Below, piece by piece: positions 16,884 through 25,749 of a stretch of 38,111 nucleotides of DNA. This DNA comes from Bdellovibrio sp. (GTDB lineage: Bacteria > Bdellovibrionota > Bdellovibrionia > Bdellovibrionales > Bdellovibrionaceae): NCBI GenBank assembly GCA_014376935.1, contig JACMQO010000172.1:1-38111 (forward strand). Direction: 5' to 3'. The notes under the pieces were generated by a model that saw only the letters and a list, made by a program, of their open reading frames with translations, ran no database searches and was not told the origin of the DNA. The translations under genes were made by a program, and so were the position numbers. Numbering within the stretch: the stretch's first letter is position 1; each line of letters opens with the position of its first letter.

Positions 16884-18047
16884 TTACGAACGATCCATTT
16901 CAATCTTTGCAACCGTTTGAAGTTGCATGTTTGAAGTGCCTTCGTAAATTTGACCAATTTTAGCATCACGCCAGAATTTTTCGACCGGGTATTCTTTTGT
17001 AAATCCGTTACCGCCGAATAAATCAATCGCTAGTGACGTGATTTTTTCAGCTGCTTTTGAACTAAAGTATTTGGCCATGGCTGCGGCTTGGATGAAATCA
17101 GCGCCGGCATCTTTTAGGCGGGCGGCATTGTAAACCATTAAGCGTGAGGCTTCTAAATCAATACGCATTTGTGCTAACTGAAATTGAACACCTTGAAATT
17201 GACCAATGGCTTTGCCAAATTGTTCGCGTGATTTGATGTACCCTAATGTTGCATCATAAGCACCTTGAGCGATACCCACCATTTGCGCACCGATGCCGAT
17301 ACGGCCTTCGTTTAAAGTTTCAATTGCAATTTTGTAACCTTTGCCGATTTCACCTAAAACGTTCTCTTCAGGAACTTCGCAATTTTCAAAAACTAATTCG
17401 CAAGTAGAGCTTGCACGAATTCCAAGTTTATCTTCTTTTTTACCAACCGTAAAACCTTTGAAACTTTTTTCAACGATAAACGCCGTGATCCCTTTGTAAC
17501 CTTTTGATGGGTCCATGTTTGCAAAGACGATAAAGAACGATGCTTCTTTACCGTTAGTGATCCAAAGTTTATTTCCGTTGATGACCCATTTGCCATCTTT
17601 TTTCTCGGCACGGCATTTTAAAGCAAAAGCATCTGATCCAGATGATGATTCAGATAAACAGTAAGCTCCAACCCATTCGCGTGCTAATTTCGGTAAATAT
17701 TTTTCTTTTAAACCTTCAGAACCCCATTTGAGAATGGCGTTTGTCACTAATGTATTTTGTACGTCACAAAGTACCGAAACTGAGCCGTCGATACGACCGA
17801 TTTCTTCAATCGCGATACACGCCATTGTCATCGATGCGCCGGCTCCACCGTAACGCTCCGGAGATTCAATCCCCATTAAACCCATTTCAAATAATTTACT
17901 GACGATGGCCGGATTCATTTCGGCTTTTTCGTCCATGTGATTCACATGAGGTTTGATTTCTGTTTCGGCGAAAGAACGAACCGCTTCACGGAAAGCAACT
18001 TCATCTTCTGACCACATTGTTAAAGCAGGACGCGCGTTTTCAAACAT
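16884..18047 (-). CDS. Acyl-CoA dehydrogenase (short/branched-chain type)
   Basis: FAD-dependent enzyme that makes the alpha,beta-double bond of acyl-CoA in beta-oxidation or branched amino acid breakdown. At 387 residues it is a normal length. The motifs include the FAD/substrate loop GAYCLSESSSGSDA, GNKLWITNG, the segment LAIDLFGGNGF, and the catalytic glutamate in IYEGTSN (E369). The WRDAKIGQIYEGTSNMQL end is closest to short/branched-chain acyl-CoA dehydrogenases, though exact chain length is not certain. The ATG has a strong AAGGAG ribosome binding site. It heads a four-gene minus-strand operon with SDR, PTPS and RluF-like genes. Confidence 0.94.
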   Translation of the reverse strand: MFENARPALTMWSEDEVAFREAVRSFAETEIKPHVNHMDEKAEMNPAIVSKLFEMGLMGIESPERYGGAGASMTMACIAIEEIGRIDGSVSVLCDVQNTLVTNAILKWGSEGLKEKYLPKLAREWVGAYCLSESSSGSDAFALKCRAEKKDGKWVINGNKLWITNGKEASFFIVFANMDPSKGYKGITAFIVEKSFKGFTVGKKEDKLGIRASSTCELVFENCEVPEENVLGEIGKGYKIAIETLNEGRIGIGAQMVGIAQGAYDATLGYIKSREQFGKAIGQFQGVQFQLAQMRIDLEASRLMVYNAARLKDAGADFIQAAAMAKYFSSKAAEKITSLAIDLFGGNGFTKEYPVEKFWRDAKIGQIYEGTSNMQLQTVAKIEMDRS

Positions 18048-18217
18048 TGGTAACTCCTTCGAAATAGTCTTGTAAAAAAGATGTCTTAACTTAAGCGGAT
18101 ATATCTTTTAGATCAAGTGATAAGCCGCGTTATGTGTGTCTTATCAGAGTGAACAAAGTAGATGCAAATGAAAGGTTTTTCTCGACACGACCTTTTAATT
18201 TGGTAGCGTATGTGGCT

Positions 18218-18883
18218 ATGGATCCAGTAGAAATTGGCGGAAGATTAGCCTTATTTTTTGTTCCCTTATTGTTTGCACTTTGCTTTCACGAGTACGCGCA
18301 CGGCTTAGTCGCCAGTTGGTTAGGCGATGACACCGCCGAAAAGTTAGGTCGTTTAACTTTAAACCCGATGGCTCATGCCGATATGGTTGGAACGTTTATT
18401 TTACCCATCAGCGCGATCGTGTTCGGCGTTCCGCTTTTCATCGGTTGGGCAAAGCCCGTTCCGGTCAGTACGCGCAATCTAAAAAATGTGCGTACCGATA
18501 TGTTTTGGATCGCTTTTGCCGGCCCACTTTCTAATTTATTTCTAGCCTTCGTGACTTCGATCATTATGATTATCGGAATTCGGTTTAATATTTTTGGTAA
18601 CTATCAAAGTTCAATCCTGGCGTTAGGAAAAAACTTTTTACTGGTTAATATTTCGTTAGCCATTTTCAATTTAATCCCACTTCATCCATTAGATGGGGGT
18701 AAAGTTCTAGCTCGCTTTTTACCGGCTGAAGTTAATTATAAACTTGAGCAGAATGAACAAATCACGGGCTTCATTCTTTTAGGCCTGATGTTGTCAGGGG
18801 TATTAATGTATATTATCGGACCTCCGATTAATTTTTTATATCAATCGTTTGCCTCGTTAATTAATGCCGGAGTCTTTCTGTGA
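18218..18883 (+). CDS. M50 site-2 protease family membrane protein
   Basis: Predicted intramembrane zinc metalloprotease of the M50 family (221 residues with the start chosen). It has the zinc motif HEYAH in the first helix (H24, H28 of this start) and the third ligand in NLIPLHPLDGGK near 152-163. Several membrane helices flank them. The ATG at 18218 is chosen because it gives a typical start before the first helix; a longer start at 18134 is open in frame but adds a non-hydrophobic, unusual tail. No strong ribosome binding site is visible. The TGA overlaps the GTG start of trpS by 4 bases. Confidence 0.87.
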   Translation: MDPVEIGGRLALFFVPLLFALCFHEYAHGLVASWLGDDTAEKLGRLTLNPMAHADMVGTFILPISAIVFGVPLFIGWAKPVPVSTRNLKNVRTDMFWIAFAGPLSNLFLAFVTSIIMIIGIRFNIFGNYQSSILALGKNFLLVNISLAIFNLIPLHPLDGGKVLARFLPAEVNYKLEQNEQITGFILLGLMLSGVLMYIIGPPINFLYQSFASLINAGVFL

Positions 18884-19923
18884 GCGATGCGGTCTTGGCA
18901 CCAGCACCGAACACCACGCAGCCCGTAAAAAAATTAAGAGTCATGAGCGGAACTCGAACGACGGGTGCCCTTCATTTGGGTCATTATTTGGGTTGGCTCA
19001 GTAACTGTCTAGAGCTGCAAAAAAAATACGAATGTTTTTTTGGGGTGATGGACTGGCATGGGATGACTAGTAAATACAAAGAAACCGCCGACATCAATGC
19101 CTGGAACCGCGATATCTACGCCGAAATGATTGCGTGGGGGATCGATCCACAAAAAAATACGGTGTTCGTTCAATCCATGATTCCCGAACACATCGAATTA
19201 TTTATGATCTTTGCCAATTTAACTCCAATGGGATGGCTTGAACGCGTCCCTACGTGGAAAGACGCTGAAGAAGAAGCGAAGGCCAGTGATACTCATAATT
19301 TAGGTCGATTTATGTATCCTGTTTTACAAGCCGCCGATATCGCTCTTTATTTTGGAGCATTGGTTCCAGTGGGTGGAGACCAAGTTTCTCATTTAGAATT
19401 AACGCGCGAAATAATCAGACGATTTAATTTCTTATATAAAGCTAAACTTCCAGAGCCAAAGGCCATGCTGAGTGAAACGCCGTCATTTCCGGGATTAGAT
19501 GGTCGCAAGATGTCAAAGTCATACGATAATTCAATTTTACTTTCTGAAGATGAAAAGTCGCTGAAGAAAAAAGTGAATTCAATGCTGACAGATCCCGCGC
19601 GCGCATTGCGTGAAAACCCAGGAAACCCCGAGATCTGCACGGTGTATAGTTATCACAAATTTTTCTCGGCAGATGATGATAAAAAATGGGCTGCTGAAGG
19701 TTGTGTCACAGCGGGGATTGGTTGCGGCGACTGTAAAGCTAAACTTTTTGGCAATCTGAATGAAATGTTAAGAATTCCGCGCGAAAAGAAAAAAGAGTTG
19801 TTGAATAACCCATCTCTGCTTGATTCAATCATCGCAGAAGGTAACGAGAAAGCACGCGTTGTTGCGCGTAAAAATATTCAGATTATTAAAGATTACATGA
19901 AGTTAGGACCAAAGGTTAAATGA
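18880..19923 (+). CDS. trpS: Tryptophanyl-tRNA synthetase
   Basis: Class I aminoacyl-tRNA synthetase charging tRNA-Trp. The HIGH-type signature is GALHLGHYLG (about residues 29-38), and the KMSKS loop is GRKMSKSYDN (about 208-217), as expected in a 347-residue bacterial TrpRS. A C-terminal cysteine pattern (CVTAGIGCGDC) is also present. The GTG at 18880 overlaps the M50 stop and gives a short N-terminal extension before KKLRVMSGTRTTG, so translational coupling is likely. The stop overlaps the scpA ATG. Confidence 0.97.
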   Translation: MSDAVLAPAPNTTQPVKKLRVMSGTRTTGALHLGHYLGWLSNCLELQKKYECFFGVMDWHGMTSKYKETADINAWNRDIYAEMIAWGIDPQKNTVFVQSMIPEHIELFMIFANLTPMGWLERVPTWKDAEEEAKASDTHNLGRFMYPVLQAADIALYFGALVPVGGDQVSHLELTREIIRRFNFLYKAKLPEPKAMLSETPSFPGLDGRKMSKSYDNSILLSEDEKSLKKKVNSMLTDPARALRENPGNPEICTVYSYHKFFSADDDKKWAAEGCVTAGIGCGDCKAKLFGNLNEMLRIPREKKKELLNNPSLLDSIIAEGNEKARVVARKNIQIIKDYMKLGPKVK

Positions 19924-21368
19924 GTAGTATACGTGTTCAGCTCCAACAATTTGAAGGCCCTCTAGATTTACTTCTTTACCTTATTCGTAAAGAAGAGATG
20001 GACATTTTTAACATCAATATCGTCGAGATCACTAAACAGTATCTAGACTTTATTAAGTTGATGAAAGAATTCGACCTTGAAGTCGCAGGCGATTTTATCG
20101 CGATGGCTTCAACTTTAATTCAAATTAAATCAAAAATGCTTTTACCAAGTTATGATGAAAATGGCGAAGCCGTTGAAAACATCGATCCGCGTAAAGAGCT
20201 GGTTCAAAAACTATTAGAGTATGAAAAATACAAAGAAGCTTCAAAAGCTTTATATGATCGTCCGTTATTGAACCGTGACGTTTGGGCCCGTGGTTTACGT
20301 GAAAAGTTAGAAGTTGCTAATGACGATATCGAACTTGAAGATAACGCGCTATTTGCTTTGATTTCTTCATACCGTAAGATGGTCAAAACTCTTCATAAAA
20401 AAATTCACAAAGTAAATATTAAACTTCAATCTGTCGCCAGCCGTATTCTAGAGATGCGTGAAAAACTAATTCCGGGTCATACGATTCGCATGGTTGAATT
20501 ATTTAGAGCTGATTTAGCTGAGCGTATTGAAAGATCACGCCATGCTTTAATCACGTTCTTGTCGTTATTAGAATTAGGTAAAATGGGTTACGTCGGCATT
20601 TACCAAACTGAAAATTACGGCGATATTCATGTTCAAACCAAAAAAGAAATCGAAGGCGACGTCGTTTCTAAAGTAGAAGAATATGGAAACATGGATGCCG
20701 ATACTGTTGCGCAATCGCTTTTTGCCAAATCTTCGGTATTAACAGAGCAAGAATTAGAAATTCTAGATCAAGAAGATGACGTTTTAGCCTCAGGAACGGT
20801 TCAGCAAATGAGTTTCGAAGAAAACATGGCAGCCATTGCGGCTGACGTGGCTTCAGATGATGATCTTTTAGCGGCCGAAATCGAACTTGAAGCGGACGAA
20901 TCAAACAGTGCTCCATTTGAATTGGGCGCTGCTGAAGATACTTCGACTGAAGTGCTAGCGGAAGACCTATTAGCTGACGACGTAGCAACTGAAACATCGG
21001 TTGAAGAATTAGAAATAACTGAACCTGCAATTGAACAGCAAACAGACCAGTTAGCTATGGCTGAATCTGAAGTTACTTCAGAAGAAATCATCGAGCCAGC
21101 TCAAGAAGACATTTTAGTAGCTGAAGAAGAGTCGACTGAGCCTACTGTGGCCTCTTTCGAGCTTGAAGCTTTGCAAGCGCAAGATCAGTTAATAACAAAT
21201 GATCTACCTCAAGAATTTATCGAATCAGAAATGATTCATTCAGACGACGTTGCGGCAGAAATATTGGCAGAAAAAGTGTCTGAACCGACAGAACAAGTTG
21301 AAAATATCCAGGCGGAGCCATCATCAGAAGTGGCCGCTAGTCACCCCGATCTAGAAGAGCAGGTATAA
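19920..21368 (+). CDS. scpA: Chromosome condensation protein ScpA with a long acidic tail
   Basis: ScpA is the kleisin that links the heads of the SMC dimer during chromosome segregation. The N-terminal domain begins with VQLQQFEGPLDLLLYLIRKEEMDI, as in other ScpA proteins, and the C-terminal winged helix lies near residues 180-245 (LITFLSLLELGKMG). A normal ScpA ends near residue 250; here a further ~230 residues follow, dominated by Glu, Asp, Ala and Ser. The frame is clean and the codon usage similar to the core, so it looks like a real extension. It starts at an ATG overlapping the trpS stop and is followed one base later by scpB. Confidence 0.95.
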   Translation: MSSIRVQLQQFEGPLDLLLYLIRKEEMDIFNINIVEITKQYLDFIKLMKEFDLEVAGDFIAMASTLIQIKSKMLLPSYDENGEAVENIDPRKELVQKLLEYEKYKEASKALYDRPLLNRDVWARGLREKLEVANDDIELEDNALFALISSYRKMVKTLHKKIHKVNIKLQSVASRILEMREKLIPGHTIRMVELFRADLAERIERSRHALITFLSLLELGKMGYVGIYQTENYGDIHVQTKKEIEGDVVSKVEEYGNMDADTVAQSLFAKSSVLTEQELEILDQEDDVLASGTVQQMSFEENMAAIAADVASDDDLLAAEIELEADESNSAPFELGAAEDTSTEVLAEDLLADDVATETSVEELEITEPAIEQQTDQLAMAESEVTSEEIIEPAQEDILVAEEESTEPTVASFELEALQAQDQLITNDLPQEFIESEMIHSDDVAAEILAEKVSEPTEQVENIQAEPSSEVAASHPDLEEQV

Positions 21369-21369
21369 C

Positions 21370-22845
21370 ATGGCACGTAAGAAAAAAGCAGCAGCTGCAG
21401 TTGAAGAAGAAACGATTGTAACTTTGGCCGAAGAAATTTCGGCTGAAGTTGAAGCCACAAAAGAAGAGTCAGCTCCTGAATTAGATTTAGAATCTGAAGG
21501 TACATTGTCTGAAGGCGCTTTATTTTTGTCTGAAGAGGAAGAGCAAGAAGGCTTTATTCCTGAAGCCGCTGATGACGAAGCCGAAGTTGAAGACTTATTA
21601 GCTAGTGATGATGAATTAGCCGCAGCTGATGCAGCTATTGAAGGCACTGAATTAGATAATTTTGAATCGGCTGAAATCGAAGATCTAGAGTTCGTCGAAG
21701 ACGAACAAATTCAAAGTATTATTGAAAGTATTTTATTTGCCAGTGACCGTCCGGTCAGTCTTGCGTCTATTCAGCAAGTATTTAAAGGCACGACAGTTAA
21801 AAAAGATAAAATTCGCCGTACGATCGAAGCTTTAGCCGTTGATTATGCTGGCGGCCGTCGTGGTATCGTTTTAGAAGAAATCACGGGTGGTTATCAATTA
21901 AGAACAAAAGTTGATAATATGAATTTCTTAAAACGCACGATCAAATCACGCGCGTTTAAATTATCGGGCCCCGCTTTAGAAACATTATCAATTATTGCGT
22001 ACAAGCAACCTGTTGTAAAAATTGAAGTGGATCAAATTCGAGGTGTGGAATCGGGTCACTTATTACGTGCTTTAATGGAAAAAGGTTTAGTGAATTTCGA
22101 AGGAAAAGCCGAAAACTTACCCGGAAAACCAATGACTTATGGAACAACTAGAAGATTTTTAGAAATCTTTGGTCTACGTAATTTAAAAGAGCTTCCGACA
22201 TTGTCACAAATTGACGAGCTTTTACCTGAAGGTATTGGCGAAGAAGTCGAAGAAAAACAAACGTTATCGATGGTCACTGACAGCATGGCCGACCACAGTA
22301 AGACAACAAGCTATTCACAAGGTGAAGAAGAACTTGGCGATATCGAAAATCAGTTAACAGCCATCACGACGTCGTCTGAATTTTTTGAACAAGAAAAATT
22401 ACGTCAAAAAATGAAGCGCGATGAAGAAAAAGCGCAAAATATTCGTGAAGCTTTAACTGTGGGCGAAGTCGTTCCTAAAAAAGATATCAACTGGCTAAAA
22501 AAATACGATGAAGCCATTCTTCAAGCGGCCGCGGCGCAGGCAGCAGCTGTTGAATCTTCAACGAACGAGCCAACCGAAGCCGCAATCGTTGATGAAAACA
22601 CCGAAGCCAATGAAATTTCTTTAGCCGACGCTGCGATCACAGCGGCAGACGAAGAATCTGATGCAGATCTAGATAATGAATACAACGAAGACGAAGCCGA
22701 AATGATGGCTTCACTCTCTACGACTGCGGACGATTCTGATTCAGACGATGATGACGAGTTATTTGCAGACGCTGAGTCTGACGAATTACCAATGTATGAA
22801 GAAGCGGACGAAGACGCAGGCAATTCTTCAGAGGGTCATGTTTAA
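21370..22845 (+). CDS. scpB: Chromosome condensation protein ScpB with acidic arms
   Basis: ScpB binds ScpA in the SMC complex. The winged-helix core runs from about 111 (QSIIESILFASDRPVS) to about 288, including AYKQPVVKIEVDQIRGV and GRxxxPGKPMTYGTT-like text. It is preceded by about 110 residues and followed by about 200 residues of Glu/Asp/Ala-rich sequence, making 491 residues against about 200 in most ScpB proteins. The ATG at 21370 begins one base after the scpA stop. Both arms resemble the tail of ScpA in composition. The last codons overlap the next gene by 8 bases. Confidence 0.94.
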   Translation: MARKKKAAAAVEEETIVTLAEEISAEVEATKEESAPELDLESEGTLSEGALFLSEEEEQEGFIPEAADDEAEVEDLLASDDELAAADAAIEGTELDNFESAEIEDLEFVEDEQIQSIIESILFASDRPVSLASIQQVFKGTTVKKDKIRRTIEALAVDYAGGRRGIVLEEITGGYQLRTKVDNMNFLKRTIKSRAFKLSGPALETLSIIAYKQPVVKIEVDQIRGVESGHLLRALMEKGLVNFEGKAENLPGKPMTYGTTRRFLEIFGLRNLKELPTLSQIDELLPEGIGEEVEEKQTLSMVTDSMADHSKTTSYSQGEEELGDIENQLTAITTSSEFFEQEKLRQKMKRDEEKAQNIREALTVGEVVPKKDINWLKKYDEAILQAAAAQAAAVESSTNEPTEAAIVDENTEANEISLADAAITAADEESDADLDNEYNEDEAEMMASLSTTADDSDSDDDDELFADAESDELPMYEEADEDAGNSSEGHV

Positions 22846-23386
22846 TCGGTTAAAAAAAATCAGTCTGATTGTTCTGTTCTTTTATTTTGTTTCAATGATG
22901 ATTGTCATGGGTAACGGGTCTTCTTTTTTGGGCCGTTACTTTGAATCTTTTTATAATCCGGTCGCCAATTCGATCGGGCTTAATACAACCTGGAATTTCT
23001 TTTCTCCAGATCCAGCGCATACCATGTATATCAAATATGACATCTACTTCGAAGATGCGTATGGAAATCAGTTCAAAGAACCGGTCGAGTCTTATTATCC
23101 CGCAAGTCGTGATCAAGGCGGGGATTTACGTTTAGATAAAAAACGTTCGGCTTACGTGATGCGGTTTTTAATCATCGATCAAAGTCGCATTCCGCAATTT
23201 TTTGTTCCGTGGATGTGTGCTAAAAATCCGGGAGCTTCTAAAATTTTTGTTGAAGTCATTTTAAATCGTATTCCAACCCTTGATCAAATGATGTCCGTCG
23301 TAAATCAAAATCTAAAAAGTTACGATAATATTGTTTCAACCGAAGAAATCGGCAGGTCGTCGTACGAGTGTCCGCATGCAAGCTAG
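22838..23386 (+). CDS. Membrane-anchored protein paired with HTTM gene (182 aa)
   Basis: I do not recognise a named family. The product starts MFNRLKKISLIVLFFYFVSMM, a single N-terminal membrane helix, then an external domain containing TTWNFFSPDPAHTMYIKYDIYFEDAYGNQ. The W-x-FFSPDP segment looks like the small partner proteins I associate with HTTM membrane proteins. The ATG at 22838 overlaps the scpB stop by 8 bases and its own stop overlaps the HTTM gene start by 11 bases. The internal start at 22838, not 22748, is preferred because the longer frame runs inside scpB. Confidence 0.7.
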   Translation: MFNRLKKISLIVLFFYFVSMMIVMGNGSSFLGRYFESFYNPVANSIGLNTTWNFFSPDPAHTMYIKYDIYFEDAYGNQFKEPVESYYPASRDQGGDLRLDKKRSAYVMRFLIIDQSRIPQFFVPWMCAKNPGASKIFVEVILNRIPTLDQMMSVVNQNLKSYDNIVSTEEIGRSSYECPHAS

Positions 23387-24329
23387 GATTAAAAAAAATG
23401 TAGGTGATGTTAGATCTGCTTTAGATCAGTTTCTATTCGAAAAAAGTGCCCAAGAACAGTTGGGCGTTTATCGCTTTATTTTATGCGCCACTTTGTTTTA
23501 TATCGCCTGCTTCAGGCAGATGAATATTGATTTTTTAGGTGTTGAATCGATGATTCCGCGTGATGCGGCTTTAAATATATTTCCTGATTTTTATAGACCT
23601 TACATTCAATGGTTTTTTTGGCCTGATGCTTGGGTCGCGTATGTGCATTTGTTGTTAATTACATTATTGGGCTTAGCGGCTTTGGGCCTGACGTCAAGAC
23701 CGTTGATGCTTTTGACTTGGATCATTCATCAAGGAGTTTTAAACAGAAATTATTCCATGCTATTTGGAGCCGATACGATTGGCGGACTATTTTTATTTTA
23801 CTTAAGTTTTACGAATTGCACGTCTTACTTCAGTCTTAAAAATGTTCTTTTCAAGAAAAATAAAAACGATTGTTCGTCGAAAAGCGACGTGAATCATAAT
23901 ATTTCTATTAGTTCCGTTTTTTTTAGACTGATGCAAATTCAATTATGTATCATTTATATGTATACTGGATTTGAAAAACTTAAAGGAACGACCTGGTGGG
24001 ATGGAACCGCATTATGGACTGTTTTTGCGAACCCGCAGTTTAGTCAGTTTGATCTTAAATTCTTAAGTCGCGTTCCGGTCTTTTTCGCCGTTGGAACTTT
24101 TCTTTCGATTTTGTTTGAAGTTTACTTTCCGGTAATGATGATCAATAAGAATTATCGTAAGTATTGGCTTATCGCGGGAGTAATGTTTCATCTAGGAATC
24201 GGAATATTATTGGATCTGATGACTTTTTCGGTTGTGATGACATCAACGTATATTCTATTTCTGCAAGCAGATACGGTTTCATCAACTGTTAATTATTTGG
24301 TCGGTCGATTTAAAATCGCAAAGATCTAA
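23376..24329 (+). CDS. HTTM-domain integral membrane protein
   Basis: The 317-residue protein has several membrane helices and the pattern of the HTTM family (horizontally transferred transmembrane domain, related to vitamin K-dependent gamma-carboxylase): LNRNYSMLFGADTIGGLFLF and LMQIQLCIIYMYTGFEKLKGTTWWDGTALW. The activity of bacterial stand-alone HTTM proteins is mostly unknown. The ATG at 23376 overlaps the upstream gene; an earlier TTG at 23331 is less likely because it lies deep in that gene. It appears to be the last gene of the M50-trpS-scpA-scpB operon. Confidence 0.82.
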   Translation: MQARIKKNVGDVRSALDQFLFEKSAQEQLGVYRFILCATLFYIACFRQMNIDFLGVESMIPRDAALNIFPDFYRPYIQWFFWPDAWVAYVHLLLITLLGLAALGLTSRPLMLLTWIIHQGVLNRNYSMLFGADTIGGLFLFYLSFTNCTSYFSLKNVLFKKNKNDCSSKSDVNHNISISSVFFRLMQIQLCIIYMYTGFEKLKGTTWWDGTALWTVFANPQFSQFDLKFLSRVPVFFAVGTFLSILFEVYFPVMMINKNYRKYWLIAGVMFHLGIGILLDLMTFSVVMTSTYILFLQADTVSSTVNYLVGRFKIAKI

Positions 24330-24430
24330 AAGCGTAAAACTTTTATTCAGTCCTTTTGTAGGGGATTGATAGCTTTAGGCGAAATTGATCAAAATTAAGT
24401 GTCTCAGGTTAAGAATGCCTGCCGTTTTAT

Positions 24431-24459
24431 TTCAATATTTCACTCACAGAACCGATAAT
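24431..24459 (+). promoter_or_regulatory. Candidate promoter giving a nearly leaderless message
   Basis: GATAAT at 24454-24459 matches five of six bases of a -10 box, with a weak -35 (TTCAAT at 24431) 17 bases upstream. The expected transcription start is at or just before the GTG at 24467, and no Shine-Dalgarno sequence is visible there. The match is suggestive only. Confidence 0.28.
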
Positions 24460-24466
24460 AATCTTA

Positions 24467-25705
24467 GTGAAGTATCTTATTTTACCACTTTTTTTGGGTT
24501 CGTTATTTTTAGTGGGCTGTAATGCCTCTGTGGGTACAACTTTGTTGTCTAGTTACACGGCGTGTACGACAACCACAAGCAGTACGACCGACGCAGCTTG
24601 CGCATCGACTACGACGACCACGACTGGTGCGATTGAAATTACTCCGAACAACACAACACTTGCGCAAAATATTGATTCGTCTGATTTGATTGAAATTACC
24701 GGCACGTGCCGCGATCAAGGTCGAAAAAACAATCGTATCTTAGTTCAAGTTTTTGCGGGTGATCTGATCGAAACGGTCGATCCGTATATTGATAACTCAA
24801 CAAGTAATAAATGCTTGAATACGGCTTCTGGAATTGCGACGGGTGAAAAATGTTTTTCGGTCACGAAAGGCATAGGCCTAACAGAAGACTCTAGTCTTCC
24901 TGACCAAAGAGATTTTCCGCAGTGCCATAACGGTCAGTTTGGTTTTTCAGTTCGACTAGGAAAAATTTTAACAGATGCGGCTTTAGGAACTAACTATTTA
25001 GTGCGTTTTAAATTAAGAACCCAAGAAGGTTCTTTAAGTGATACTGTTTGGAGTCGGGTTACAGTGGCCCGAAAATTACGCGCACCGACAATTGATACTC
25101 CGACAGCCATTCCCACAACTTACCAATGTAGTCTAACGACAGGTGTCGCCCGATTTAATCAAAATATTCAGTACGCGCTACAAAAAAGTTATGTCGGTGG
25201 ATTGACGGGGACGACCTATTCTTACGCCGTTCCGGGGTTTGGATTAACCAGCGCTTCACCCTACGCTTTTGCGTACACAGATGGTGGTTTGATCGATGGG
25301 GTTACTTATACTTACTCTTTAACCGGTACCGAAACGCAGTACGCGGCCTATTATGGTGGTGTGCCGCAAACGGCCGTTTCAAATGCGGTAACCTGTCAGA
25401 TGCCGGCTCCGGTATTAACGATGCCTTCGGTACCGCTTGCCAATACATGTTATTTTGGACTATCACAGCGAAATTATACGGCGGGTGTCGGTTATGATTT
25501 AGCTTATTCAACACTAGGTGGTTGGGCTGCGGGCGGCCAAGCTTATCAGGCGTTAGCGACTTGTGCGAGTGGAAGTTTATTTAGTACGTGCGCGGTGAAC
25601 GGTTTAGCTAGTGGAACGACTTACTATTTTGCAGTGCGGGCTCGTGGATCAGGGGCTGATGAAGTCGGTAAATGGTCAGCTGAGTTTTCGTGTAAACCAC
25701 CGTAA
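24467..25705 (+). CDS. Lipoprotein with Thr-rich linker and repeated beta domains
   Basis: The 412-residue product begins with GTG and has a lipoprotein signal: MKYLILPLFLGSLFLVGC, with the lipobox LVGC and a lipidated Cys18. A Thr/Ser/Cys-rich linker follows (about 28-60), then an extracellular-type region with paired cysteines and several YxVxF-like or SGTTYYFAVRA repeats resembling fibronectin type III strands. No exact family is recognised; surface or envelope attachment is expected. Its stop lies in the loop of a strong hairpin at 25684-25721. It converges on nrdB. Confidence 0.72.
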   Translation: MKYLILPLFLGSLFLVGCNASVGTTLLSSYTACTTTTSSTTDAACASTTTTTTGAIEITPNNTTLAQNIDSSDLIEITGTCRDQGRKNNRILVQVFAGDLIETVDPYIDNSTSNKCLNTASGIATGEKCFSVTKGIGLTEDSSLPDQRDFPQCHNGQFGFSVRLGKILTDAALGTNYLVRFKLRTQEGSLSDTVWSRVTVARKLRAPTIDTPTAIPTTYQCSLTTGVARFNQNIQYALQKSYVGGLTGTTYSYAVPGFGLTSASPYAFAYTDGGLIDGVTYTYSLTGTETQYAAYYGGVPQTAVSNAVTCQMPAPVLTMPSVPLANTCYFGLSQRNYTAGVGYDLAYSTLGGWAAGGQAYQALATCASGSLFSTCAVNGLASGTTYYFAVRARGSGADEVGKWSAEFSCKPP

Positions 25706-25721
25706 AAGTTTACACGAAAAC
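25684..25721. terminator. Strong hairpin with the lipoprotein stop in its loop
   Basis: Two perfect 14-base arms (GTTTTCGTGTAAAC and GTTTACACGAAAAC, 25684-25697 and 25708-25721) enclose a 10-base loop that contains the TAA of the lipoprotein gene. The T-run after it is weak. It likely ends transcripts from both converging genes. Confidence 0.7.
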
Positions 25722-25749
25722 ATTCAATTATTTCTAAGTAAGATAAAAA

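Noticed and set aside
20668-21091. Minus-strand reading frames of 120 and 96 residues inside scpA
   Set aside because: They are mirror images of the acidic repeats, rich in Ser or Leu/Gln, with no ribosome binding site.
22521-22823. Ser/Ala-rich minus-strand frame of 100 residues inside scpB
   Set aside because: It is the antisense of GAA/GAT/GCA-rich codons coding the acidic tail and has no plausible start signal.
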